Origin: Erythroxylum novogranatense
Lineage: Eukaryota > Streptophyta > Magnoliopsida > Malpighiales > Erythroxylaceae
Assembly (NCBI GenBank): GCA_029891385.1
Contig: CM057231.1
Span: 70,008,476-70,072,475 of the forward strand
Length of the DNA: 64,000 nt
Direction: 5' to 3'
The translations under genes were made by a program, and so were the position numbers. Numbering within the stretch: the stretch's first letter is position 1; each line of letters begins with the position of its first letter. Below the pieces are notes generated by a model. The model was given only the letters and a program-made list of their open reading frames with translations, was not told the origin of the DNA and searched no databases. Shown here in pieces: positions 11,991 to 22,935 of this stretch.

Positions 11991-12899
11991 TACCAATTTT
12001 CCACCATTTTCGTATTTATTGGTTCATGAAGAAATTCTCTTCTTTCTCCATCCTTTTCCTTCTTGAAAGAAGCATGAACATCATCTTGGAAGCTTGGAAA
12101 AATAAAAAACCCTCACTTCTCTCTCTTCTTCCTCCCTAACCGAAGCTTCCACTCTCTTCTTCTTCTTCATTTCTTCCTCTCCCTTCTTCTTTTCTTTCGT
12201 GAACTTTCTGCTGGTTTTGGAGTGAAAAACGACAGCTCATATGGTGTTCTGCCATGTCATTAAAATGGGGCACAAATGACCAAGTTGCCCCTCACTTATT
12301 TGCCTATTTTTAAAATTGCCCCTGCAGGAACTTGAAAAATTGACTACTTGCGTCCTATTTTCAAGCATCTAAACGAAATAATTTGGATAAACTTTCTTCT
12401 TGAAAATTGTTTCTCTAGATCATACGAATCCAACACCACTGACCGCGCTCAATTCGGATCAGAAACGAAGAAGTTATAGCCGAAATACTATCGGACCTTC
12501 ACAAAATCCGAGACTGAACATTAACATAACTTCAGTCCAGAAATTAACAGTCTTAGGGATGAAATTAAATTTCGATCCCTTCACAAGAGTTGTAGCCCTA
12601 TATCTTAATTTTATTTTCCCTCAAGAATCAACTCAATCGGAGTTGTACAGCTCCCAAAAATTGCAAAATACTGAATTATGTTCAGAAAATTATCCAACTT
12701 ATAATCTATAACCAAATCTCTTACTTTGGTTCAATCAATCTCTTTCCATTTAATCTTCTAAAAATCATAATTCTTCATAAAAATGGAATTAATTGTCTTA
12801 GGAATTCAACACTTGAAGAATCAATTCAATCGGATGTCGGACGAAGGAATTATAAGCAAAAGATTACAAAAGGGATCGGATTAAAAACAAAGTATCGGA

Positions 12900-13640
12900 A
12901 CTTCAAAACCGAACTTTTCAAAAATCATATCTCTCGATCCCGAACTCAAAATTTGACAAATTTGGTGTCAATAAAAAGATCAAAGGAAGCTCTACAACTT
13001 CCCTGAAGTACTCAAAATCAAATTAGGTCTCGAAAGAGGTCAAAAACTCAATCAAAGATTCTCTCCAAAACAACTTTTCTTACACGACTTCCAATTTTTA
13101 ATCGTTCATAACTCTTAACCCCGATATCGAAAAATTGCAAACTTTATATCAATGGAAAGATAAAAACATCATCTAAAATTTTCATGAAGACCACTTACTC
13201 CAATTCAAACTAAATCCATACGACGAGTGGCCTCGAAACCTAGAACACACAAATTTATACTTAATAGCATTTTCAAAACAAAGCGTATCTTCGAAAAATC
13301 ATATCTCCCAATCCCGACATCGAAAAATAGAAAACTTTATGTCCACGAAAAGCTCTTGACAAAGGCTACAAGTTTCATGTTGATCATTTTCTCGAATCTT
13401 GCCAAAATCAAAAAGTCAACTTTTTCTTCAAAAAGTCAAACTTCTAAGCTAACTTTGACTTATCATAATTCTCACTCCCGATATCGAAAAATATCAAGCT
13501 TTATGGCTAACGAAAGCTCTTGTCATAAACTACAAGTTTTCAGAAGATCATTTTCTCAAATTCTCCCAAAATCAAAAAGTCAACTATCAAGTCAAACATT
13601 TTATCTCCAACAGTTAAACTTTCTAAATTCTTCAAAATTT
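12900..13640 (-). repeat. Degenerate ~165-195 bp modules
   Basis: The phrase AATCATATCTCCCRATCCCGA, then CGAAAAAT, AAACTTTATRTC and CTACAAGTTTCATG, recurs at about 12925, 13104, 13297 and 13460. It is the same kind of module as at 3060-3560 and, in opposite orientation, 41840-42880. Confidence 0.55.
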
Positions 13641-13876
13641 CACACTTTTTCTTTTTAATTATTGCTATTTAACTTCATTTCAATCAACTCATCCACTTTC
13701 TTCTCATAATCCATATAAGTTTACTCAAATATCAAAGTCCTCAAAATTAAACAATTCTTTTCTCATAATTTTTTTTTCATCAAATTTCCTTAAATTCATA
13801 ATTTTCTCACCAATTTCTTTCTCACTTAAATTCATTTTAATATTTCTAATTTTCATCAAAAGTTTGGGGTCCAACA

Positions 13877-13892
13877 TTTCTCTCCCTCTTAA
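13877..13892 (-). promoter_or_regulatory. Polypurine tract before the 3' LTR
   Basis: On the minus strand, AAGAGGGAGAGAAA directly precedes TGTTGGACCCC. Just upstream is ATTTCGAGGATGAAATT, a context that in chromodomain gypsy elements follows the end of pol, although no pol is present here. Confidence 0.75.
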
Positions 13893-14465
13893 AAGAATTT
13901 CATCCTCGAAATTCATACGTAGTAAATCATCAAGTAACACATTCTCTTAGCTGATTTCTTTCCAAAAGATCATAGTTACTTTTCTTATCTAATTTCCTCA
14001 TCATACACATTCTTAACTTACTTCTTATATCAAGTACACCACATTCACTATTATATCACTTCACTATATCCAGAATTCAATATGCCTTACATATATAGAT
14101 ATAAACTCAAGTTGTCTCATCTTTCAAGTATTCCTTAATTGCATCTTACATATGCATATTCGAAAATAATTCATCCAAATTTAATTTGTCAAATATTTCA
14201 TGACATACCTTCATATCAGTTAATCCTATCCTTCAAGTATTTCTTAATTCGACTCATACATGTATAACTAAAATCAATTCTTCCCATTTCATCATGAAAT
14301 TCTCCTCTCAATTGCCCTTAACACTTTCTTCTAATCAATCATCACTCATCACCTTAATCAAACAATCCACTAGGTTCTTCACATCATGCATGAAATACCA
14401 TTTCCATCTTTATCACTCTCTCACTAATGCAATCCTATTCATTAAAACTCTGAACAAACACTTCT
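13893..14465 (-). mobile_element. Very short non-coding internal domain
   Basis: Only about 0.63 kb separates primer site and polypurine tract, and it has no credible coding frame. The element must depend on proteins supplied by a relative. The internal domain is far shorter than that of the LARD at 40384-52444 (3.3 kb), while the LTRs are as long. Confidence 0.65.
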
Positions 14466-14501
14466 GCCCAAGTATGATCATAATACTGGGCTCTGATACC
14501 A
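14466..14501 (-). promoter_or_regulatory. tRNA-Met primer-binding site with overlapping hairpin
   Basis: 14489-14501 reads TGGTATCAGAGCC on the minus strand, four bases from the LTR end at 14506. The final GCC begins an inverted repeat: GCCCAGTAT pairs with ATAC(T)TGGGC across a short loop, 14466-14491. It is the strongest of the three primer-site hairpins in the window. Confidence 0.85.
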
Positions 14502-16639
14502 TTTATGTTGGGACCCGATCCGAAAACCGGATCTCAACCGAAAAATAGAATGGAAACCGGAATGCGGAAGACATAATGCAAAGCGAAGCATAAACTAAAG
14601 GGAAAATACAAACCGAAACGAATCGAATCGAAAAATACAAAGCGAACGTAAGGCGAAAACGAAAGCAAATCAGATCACCAAGCGAATGGAATCAAATCAA
14701 AACAAAAATAGCGAAGCATCGCATAGCGGAAATGCAAATCGAACCGAATCGGAAAAACGAATGAATCGAACTGAAACACATTCCGACATCCGGGAGAAAC
14801 ACAAAGTATAGAAAACTTATCGCGTTGGATTACCTCGACTAACCATCCGAAATCCGGTATATTTTTTTCTTTCTTATTCCTCGTCTTTTCATTCTTAATC
14901 ACTTTATTTCATTACATACAAAATCATCATATGCTTGGATACTCATACAAATCCCAAATCACACTCAAATTATACTAAACTTCTTAACATTAATACCAAT
15001 CTCATAAATCCATTTTTCATACATCTAAATTTTATTTTTCTTCTTTTTTAATTTATTTTCTAACGAAAATTCGGTAGCATAACGGCTGCATTTATCCTAT
15101 CCCAAAAATTCCTGCAAAGGCAAAATACACTTCTAATATCACAAAATCCGTAATCATCGGACTCTCCCGTCCGGAATCCAAACACCAGCAAACAAACGCA
15201 ATCTTAGATCTAAACACTTCAATCAAATTCTCATATCAATTAACAATATATTTTCCCAAAATCATACACAATTTCATATACAATTTCCAAAATCATTTAC
15301 AATCACTAATTCAAAATCCGTACATCGACCTCTTCATTCTTTTACATCAACCTAATATACACAATTTCATACAAACTTCATAAATCATATACATACATGG
15401 CACCGCCATATTCAATCTTAATACCAAAATCTCAATTTGCACAAAATCCAAATAATACAAAATCGAATCAAACGTTTTGATACTCTTTCATCCGATCTCC
15501 CGCACGAAACCTAGAGATGGGGATGAAAGGGGTAACTTCTAAGCTCGTGGATAATATATTTATAAATTGAAACATAAGCTTAAAAATTATCTTTTCAAAA
15601 TTTTCAAACATTTCCCATTCGGAAATTTATCCAAAACTCATTTTCAAACTTTTCAAAACATTTATAAACCTTCATCAACATTTTCTAAGATTTTCTCAAA
15701 ATCTTCATTTGTTTCAAACATTCATAAACAGCTTCCAAATTTCATGATTGAAAATTCACTTTCTCATTTCTCAAGTTCTCAAACTTTTCACAAATCATGC
15801 ACAATTTCAAACATGAATGCATCACATATAGACATAAACAAAATAAAAACCACATAACATAATGAATGGTTTGATGTTGGACCCCACACCCCACCCGTAG
15901 GTGTTTGCAGTGTTATCTTGCGGCGTGTGTTCATGGGTTATACCGCATGCATCCAACACAAAACACAATAACACATTAAATGGTTTGGTTTGGTCCATAT
16001 CAGACGTATCGCACACTTCCAAGATAGCGGTCATATGCGGCCGTGAAGGAGTCCATGATCGAACTCCATGCCACTAGCGGCGTAGGAGAAGGCTATAACA
16101 AGTAGAGACAGTGACCGACTCACAAAAGGACCTGACCAAACCCACATAACACATAAGTTTAAAACTGAAATTCGATTGTCCAAGGCACTTTTCAAAATCT
16201 TGATTTTTTTTCACATTTTCAAATCATAACATCAAATTGTGTCAAAAGCTTGACACATGCATATTCCACATATACAATCATATTTAATAAATCAATTAAT
16301 CGATATAAATCAAACGATAAATATGAATGCAATTATTTCTTTCACATAAATCAAAACATATATAGTTTCATAAAACACATTGCTCAAATTGTCTAAAAAC
16401 ATGATTTTCATAAATCTTGTATTTTCTAAAATCATTTCTAACATAAGGAAATTAATCCTTCAAAATCATAATATCCAAACATTTTTATAAACATTCATTT
16501 CTCAAAACTTTGCTTCTTGAATTTTCAAATTCACATTTTAGCTTAAAATTCAATAAATAAATATACTACCCACCTTATTTCCATGCTAGCATATTGTCCA
16601 ATGCTTCAATTTGACTTTTGTTTCTCTCTCTTCCAATTT

Positions 16640-17450
16640 AACAAAACCTAAACCATAATCATCCAAATTCACAACATAAATAACATAATCTTCAAAATTA
16701 ACTTAGGAATTCACCAATTTACCATAATTCCAAGCTATCTAACTCACCAATTTACAAAACCCTAATTCACCAATTTGGCCTAAACCAACTTATCCAAATT
16801 CAATACTATAAATTACAATTTCTTCAAAATTGATTTCATAATTCACAAACTCATCATATTTCAAGCCATCTTACTTCAACAATTTCTAAAATCCCAAAAT
16901 CCCCAAATTCTAAATTGAACCTAAACCAATTCAATCAAATTCGATATCACAAAATCATAATTACTCAAATCGAGCTTAGGAAACATCAATTCCTCACATA
17001 TTCAAGTTATTTCAATCTCCAATTTTGAAAATCTCCAATTTTCAAAATTGGCCTAAACCAATTTACACAAATTCCATATCATAAATCACAATTTCTTCAC
17101 AATTGATTTCATATTTCACCAATTCATACTAGTATTGATGATTCTACACCATTAATTCACAAAATCTCCAAATTTTAAATTAAGCCTAAACCCCCAATTT
17201 ACAATTTTTCAAATTAAACTTCACCTAAAGCATAAACATTAAAATTGACTTTGGATATCTTAAATTCATCATTAATCCAAGCTATCTAAAGCATCAATTT
17301 CAAAAATCTCCAATTTTCAATTTTGGGCATAATCCCCAATTCAAAATTTTCCAAAATTAAACACAATCATAGCCTAATCTCTTCAATTAATCATAGATAA
17401 ACTAAATCCATAACCATTCCAAGCCATCTAACACCATAAACTCATAAAAA
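16640..17450 (-). repeat. Second copy of the ~135 bp tandem array
   Basis: LTR counterpart of 11140-11990, unit for unit, with scattered substitutions and single-base length changes. Confidence 0.65.
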
Positions 17451-18379
17451 AATTCAAAACTCAACTTTCTCTCACATACCATTTTTCCACCATTTTCGTA
17501 TTTATTGGTTCATAAAGAAACTCTCTTCTTTCTCCATCCTTTTCCTTCTTGAAAGAAGCATGAACATCATCTTGGAAGCTTGGAAAATCAAAAACCCTCA
17601 CTTCTCTCTCTTCTTCCTCCCTAACCGAAGCTTCCACTCTCTTCTTCTTCTTCATTTCTTCCTCTCCCTTCTTCTTTTCTTTCGTGAACTTTCTGCTGGT
17701 TTTGGAGTGAAAAAACGACAGCTCATATGGTGTTCTGCCATGTCATTAAAATGGGGCACAAATGACCAAGTTGCCCCTCACTTATTTGCCTATTTCCAAA
17801 ATTGCCCTGCAGGAACTTGAAAAACTGACTACTTGCGTCCTGTTTTCAAGCATCTAAACGAAATAATTTGGACAAACTTTCTTCTTGAAAATTGTTCCTC
17901 TAGATCATACGAATCCAACGCCACTGACCGAGCTCAATTCGGATCAGAAACGAAGAAGTTATAGCCGAAATACTATCGGACCTTCACAAAATCCGAGACT
18001 GAACATTAACAGTCTTAGGGATGAAATTAAATTTCGATCCCTTCATAAGAGTTTTAGCCCTATATCTTAATTTTTTTTTCACTCAAGAATCAACTCAATC
18101 GGAGTTGTACAGCTCCCGAAAATCGCAAAATACTGAACTATGTTCAGAAAATTATCCAACTTATAATCTATAACCAAATCTCTTACTTTTGTTCAATCAA
18201 TCTCTTTCCATTTAATCTCCTAAAAATCATAATTCTTCATAAAAATGGAATTAATTGTCTTAGGAATCCAACGCTTCAAGAATCAAATCAATCGGATGTC
18301 GGATGAAGGAATTATAAGCAAAAGATTACAAAAGGGATCGGATTAAAAACAAAGTATCGGAACTTCAAAACTGAACTTT

Positions 18380-19120
18380 TCAAAAATCATATCTCTAGAT
18401 CCCGAACTCAGAATTTGACAAATTTGGTGTCAATAAAAAGATAAAAGGAAGCTCTACAACTTCCCTGAAGTACTCAAAATCAAATTAGGTTTCGAAAGAG
18501 GTCAAAAACTCAATCAAAGATTCTGTCCAAAACAGCTTTTCCTAAACGACTTTCAATTTTTAATCGCTCATAACTCCTAACCCCGATATCGAAAAATTGT
18601 AAACTTTATATCAATGGAAAGATAAAAACATCATCTAAAATTTTTATGAAGACCACTTACTCCAATTCAAACTAAATCCATACAACGAGTGGCCTCGAAA
18701 CCTAGAACACACAAATCTATACTTAATAGCATTTTCAAAACAAAGCGTATCTTCAGAAAATCATATCTCCCAATCCCGACATTGAAAAATAGAAAACTTT
18801 ATGTCCACGAAAAGCTCTCGACAGAGGCTACAAGTTTCATGTTGATCATTTTTTTGAATCTTGCCTAAATCAAAAAGTCAACTTTTTCTTCAAAAAGTCA
18901 AACTCCCAAGCTAACTTTGACTTATCATAATTCTCACTCCCGATATCGAAAAATATCAAGCTTTATGGCTACCGAAAGCTCTGGACATAAACTACAAGTT
19001 TCCAGAAGATCATTTTCTCAAATTCTCTCAAAATTAAAAAGTCAACTCTCAAGTCAAACATTTTATCTCCAAAAGTCAAACTTTCTAAATTCTTCAAATT
19101 TTCACACTTTTCTTTTAATT
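18380..19120 (-). repeat. Second copy of the ~180 bp modules
   Basis: LTR counterpart of 12900-13640 with the same phrase order and spacing. Confidence 0.55.
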
Positions 19121-19331
19121 TTGCTATTTAACTTCATTTCAATCAACTCATCCACTTTCTTCTCATAATCTATATAAGTTCACTCAAATATCAAAGTCCT
19201 CAAAATTAAACAATTCTTTTTCATAATTTTTTTCATCAAATTTTCTTAAATTCATAATTTTCTCACCAATTTCTTTCTCACTTAAATTCATTTTAATATT
19301 TCTAATTTTCATCAAAAGTTCGGGTCCAACA

Positions 19332-20600
19332 ATATCTCTCGAATAGAGCGTATCCCACGTGACCTACTTAACTTCATGTGTCATAGAAGGTCGAATTGCT
19401 ACTCATCTATATGAGTCACGGTTTGTGTTCGAGCGATTGATCTACGCTTGTTCGAGCATCTTGAACTTCTTCAAGTTCAATTTTGCTCCCATCGCCTTCT
19501 TATAAAAGAAATTCTTCTCTAAAGACAGCATGCTTTGAAACAAACACCTTTGTTCCTCAAGTGTAGAATTGATATCACATTGTTTCTTTAGATATCCTAC
19601 TAACAAACATTTGTCGACTTTGCATCAAGTTTATCTCGATCAGATTCCGCTTCACATAAGGTGACAACCCCAAACTTTCAAATGAGTAAGATAGGTGTTT
19701 TGTTAGTCCACATCTTATATGGAGTAACATCAACTGCCTTCGATGGAACTCTATTTAACAAATAAACAAATGTCCTCGAAAGTGCATACCCCAAAAGGAT
19801 TTTGGTAACTTTGAAAGCCCATCATCGATCGTACCATGTCTAACAAGGTTCGATTTCTCCTTTCTGCCACACCATTATGTCAGTAGTGTGTAGGTGGAGT
19901 CCATTGAGATAAAATCCCATTATCTCTCGAGATAATCTAAAATTGTTGGTCTAAGTATTCCCACCACGATCGGATCGTAATGTTTTGATACTTTTCCTAA
20001 GTTGATTTTCTACTTCATTTCTGAATTGTTTGAACTTTTCAAATGCTTCAGATTTGTATCTCATTAGATACAGGTACCCATATCGAGAATAATCATCGAT
20101 AAAGGTAATGAAGTAAAGACAACCACTTCTAGCATGGATGGACATCGACCACATACATCTGAATGTATTAGGTCTAATACTCCAGTCGCTCGTTCACCCT
20201 TTTCCTTAAAGGGTAACTTAGTCATCTTGCCTAATAAACAAGATTCACATGTGTCATATGATTCATAATCAAATGACCCTAAACTTCCACTCTTATGGAG
20301 CTTAGCTATGCGTCTCTCATTTATATGGCCAAGGCGATAATGCCATAAGTATGTTGATTTTAAATTATCTCGTTTATGTCTTTTCGTGTCATTGACATTC
20401 ATAATTGGATGTGACATATCTAATATGTAAATTCATTTGCATAATGTACCCGATACCATAAAGCATTCCATTCAAACTAATAGAACAACCATTGTTACTA
20501 AAAGTCAAATAGAAACCAATTCTATTTAAACAAGAAATGCATAATATGTTCTTTGTTAAAACAGTAAAAATAACATTCATCCAATTTAATTACAACCCCA
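19332..20600 (-). pseudogene. copia integrase with pre-integrase and protease tail
   Basis: Minus-strand pieces: a linker with KNILCISCLNRIGF (20389-20580), the HHCC zinc region with LWHYRLGHINERRI and CESCLLGKMTKLPF (20064-20417), and the catalytic core with YFITFIDDYSRYGYLYLM and TLRSDRGGNT (19951-20154). Below 19950 the core and C-terminus survive only in short frames (for example HVGYALFERY just before 19332). Frameshifts break it. The coding sequence continues across the inserted element into the RT at 10535. Confidence 0.8.
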
Positions 20601-21343
20601 CTAGGGGTAGTGACAGAAATAAGTGCTCACGCTAATGCAACAACTCTTGCTCCATTTCCTACACGCAGGTCTAGTTCTCCTTCACGAGTCATCTCATCGT
20701 CCTCGAGGCCCGCGATATCATTGCATATGTGTGAGCCACAACCGTATCTAATACCCATATGTTATGATCGAAACAAGATAACCTCAATGACAAACATACC
20801 GAAGAAGTCGAGGCATCGATGCCTTCTTCGCTTCAATTCTTCCAGATAGACTTTACGGCCGCTTCTAGTGGCGGTCTTGCCACAATGGAAGCAAGTTCCT
20901 TTAGCCAGCTTTCTTTGGTTTTCTTTTGGGCTGCACTTCCTTTTGGTTTCTTAGACTTTTTCTTCTTTAGGTTCTTTTTCTTTGAACCAGAAGAAGAAGA
21001 GTCCACCACGAGCACTAACTTGCTATCCTTCTTGATAGATTGCTCATTGTTTCGAAAGCAGATTGATCAACTCTGGGATTGTCGTGGATATTTGGTTCAT
21101 CTGATAGTTCAACACAAACTGTGAATAGCTATCAGACAATCCAACCAAAATTAAGTCAACACTTAATTTATAATCCATAACAAAACCCAAGACGACCAAT
21201 CTCTCAATATACCCATTCATCTTCAGTGCATACTGCACTGCAAATAAACCTGGACTCATCTTAGTAGTGAAGAGTAGCCTCGAGGTCTCGAACCTTTCAG
21301 ACCGAGCTTGCTCATCAAAAAGCTCTCTAAGATGAAACACTAT
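20601..21343 (-). pseudogene. copia gag (UBN2-type) and zinc knuckle, truncated
   Basis: 21044-21343 encodes HLRELFDEQARSERFETSR, FAVQYALKMNGYIERLVVLG and LSDSYSQFVLNYQMN, characteristic of TNT-like copia gag. Downstream (20833-21015) is a lysine-rich stretch and a decayed zinc knuckle that keeps CFHCGK but has lost the expected histidine and last cysteine. The N-terminal gag, primer site and LTR end are missing because the gypsy fragment begins at 21344. Confidence 0.8.
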
Positions 21344-21717
21344 TGTAACGCCCCCTCACCGTAGAGTATACACCGAGACGCTCGTAGGTCGTACCGATGC
21401 ATAACCTACGACGAGGGTGCACTACGATTCGATCATTTCTATAAACCTCATGGCATCAATATAATAAAGCGAATATAACGCTCACTAATTTTTAAAACCC
21501 AATGTAACTTCTCATTTCATTTCTTAAAACCATAAGTACATCATCACCATATATACAACTGTACAAACCCAAAATAAATAAAGAATAACTCCTAACTAGG
21601 TCATCCCCAAAATATCCCAAAGGATCCCCAATGATGCACTGGGCCATGCTCCTCTTCTTGCACACACACAGAGGAAAAAGTCTCACCGATCGGAGCTAGA
21701 GTCAAACTATCGCTGTC

Positions 21718-22386
21718 TTGAAAAATAAATGCAATGTTGGGTGAGTTTGCGAACTCAGTGAGAAACCATCATCGATGGTCTACCCAACTCATGCATATTC
21801 AAACGTTCACACAATATTGTACATATATCACAAACAGAAATCACATGCAGTCAATTTCATATTTATAAGGCGATATGCCTTTCACACAATTCATATTTGA
21901 ACATTCATATATGCAAAGTACGTGTGACTCTTTCGTTTTCTTTCATTGTTATGACCGTGCGCCTGAGCTCATATACGTTGAGCCATTGGCTCTGAAAACA
22001 TTGGGCTCAAAAGCCCTTATACGTTGAGCATAAAGCTCTGAAAATCGTTGGGCACGAAGCTCTGTGCGTTGAGCTTAAAGCTCTGAATACGGTGGCTGCA
22101 CCGATCACAACTGCCTTTATCTGATCATACTTTTATGCATGTGCACACATCCAATTTACAATACATGCATCACGATAGAACTGTATATGCCTAAATCTCA
22201 CCATTTAAAACCAATTATGAGCAATTTAATACACAATTAACACTTCTATAGCACAGTCCAAATATTTTGAACACCTGTGGTCCGAAATCACTCACAACAA
22301 ACACATACAATCCATCCTTAACTCCGCATGGCATAATTGCATAGAATTAAACATATATAGGTTGAGAAACTAACTAGGTTACTCAC
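21718..22386 (-). other. Putative intron inside the LTR leader
   Basis: Minus-strand donor GAG|GTGAGTAACC at 22386 and an acceptor-like TTATTTTTCAAG near 21718. It is the shortest of the three clear versions (about 670 bases) and contains the best-preserved hairpin array. Confidence 0.4.
21950..22112 (-). repeat. Hairpin-array module, best-preserved copy
   Basis: ATGACCGTGCGCC opens it and GGTGGCTGCACCGATCAC closes it. Inside, in tandem: GAGCC-ATT-GGCTC, GGGCT-CAAA-AGCCC, GAGC-ATAAA-GCTC and GAGC-TTAAA-GCTC, separated by CTGAAAA(T)CGTTG-like spacers. The change between GAGCC/GGCTC and GGGCT/AGCCC keeps pairing. Confidence 0.65.
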
Positions 22387-22710
22387 CTCAGAACTTCCGA
22401 AAACTCGCCGGAAGTTTCGCCTACGTCGGACAATCGGCGATCCACTGGCACCTCTATAATAATCAAAACATAGATAACATTACTAATTGTATCAATTCCA
22501 ATGTTCAATGATGCATATGAAGCGAATAATGTACGTATTATACGTGTTATGACATTTTCGACACAAATCCGAATTTCCCGATCTCAAATTCCAATTCCCA
22601 AATTCATAATCTCCAAATTGAATTTAATCCATAACTAATTGAATCCATAAATTCCTAATTCCCCAAATTCAAAAACCTCAAAACTTAAACTTTCTGAAAT
22701 TGACCTTCCT

Positions 22711-22933
22711 CGCCGCGACGTCTGGTTCCTCACCGCGGCGTGAAATCCTCTGCTCGTCGCGACGTGCGCTGCTGCTCGTCGCGACGTGCAGGCGCAATCT
22801 GCTCGTCGCGGCGCACACATCTCCTCGTCGCGACGTGCGCCAGAACTCGGCTCGTCGCGACTAATATTTATTTATTCGTCACGACGTGCAAGAAGAGGTA
22901 GCTGGCCGCGACGTGTTCATCACACGTCGCGAC
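22711..22933 (-). repeat. Cluster of CGTCGCGACG palindromes
   Basis: About nine copies or near-copies: 22711, 22731, 22755-22764, 22777-22786, 22804-22813, 22826-22835, 22853, 22877-22886 and 22925-22933. The core is a perfect 10-bp palindrome made of CGTC and GACG half-sites. The surrounding sequence is AT-rich. The same palindrome occurs in the Athila-like element at 26962-27480 and 30646-30745. Confidence 0.75.
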
Positions 22934-22935
22934 AT

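Larger units (their letters stand above)
10536..13876 (-). mobile_element. 3' LTR of a long-LTR, short-internal element (truncated)
   Basis: Starts TGTTGGACCCCAAAC at 13876 on the minus strand, right after a purine-rich tract, and is closely similar to the 5' LTR over 16037-19331. It ends at 10536 in the copia gene and lacks the distal 1.5 kb present in the 5' LTR (14506-16036). The copia flanks are not duplicated here, so a deletion probably removed the LTR tail and a few bases of copia. Contains ~135 bp tandem repeats (11140-11990) and ~180 bp modules (12900-13640). Confidence 0.7.
14506..19331 (-). mobile_element. 5' LTR, 4.8 kb, of the long-LTR short-internal element
   Basis: Minus-strand start TGTTGGACCCGAACT at 19331 and end GGATCGGGTCCCAACA at 14506, giving long inverted ends within one LTR. 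The distal ~1 kb is homologous, in opposite orientation, to 22936-23852, confirming it as LTR tail. It holds the tandem repeats at 16640-17450, a purine-rich leader (about 17540-17720, minus strand) and a CCACGAGC..CATCTCTAG acceptor-like junction near 15490-15550. The landmark order matches the solo LTR at 33810-36830. Confidence 0.75.
21344..22935 (-). mobile_element. 3' LTR tail of a chromodomain gypsy element
   Basis: Its minus-strand end GGGGGCGTTACA at 21344 abuts copia gag. Going up it contains the acceptor-side element (21739-21785), an AAGGC..GCCTT hairpin (21868-21882), the hairpin array (21950-22112), a GTGAGT donor (22386), an ACTTCCG..CGGAAGT hairpin (22393-22415) and a palindrome cluster (22711-22933), the same order as in the LARD LTRs. 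The LTR start is missing. The gypsy pol at 23853-25987 has the same orientation and is probably the same element, separated by the LTR fragment at 22936-23852. Confidence 0.6.

Noticed and set aside
13227..13658. 143-codon plus-strand frame
   Set aside because: It covers the ~180 bp repeat modules antisense to the element; repetition, not coding constraint, keeps it open.
15875..15895. TGTTGGACCCCACACCCC looks like another LTR end or start
   Set aside because: It lies inside a continuous LTR whose tail down to 14506 is supported by the primer site and by homology to 22936-23852; no target duplication or polypurine tract adjoins it.
17461..17655. 64-codon minus-strand frame rich in lysine and glutamate, starting MKKKKRVEAS
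   Set aside because: It is the purine-rich LTR leader read as protein; the counterpart in the other LTR (about 12000-12180) does not keep a clean frame.
22711..22933. CRISPR-like array
   Set aside because: Units are short palindromes with irregular spacing in a plant LTR; no constant repeats or spacers of uniform length.
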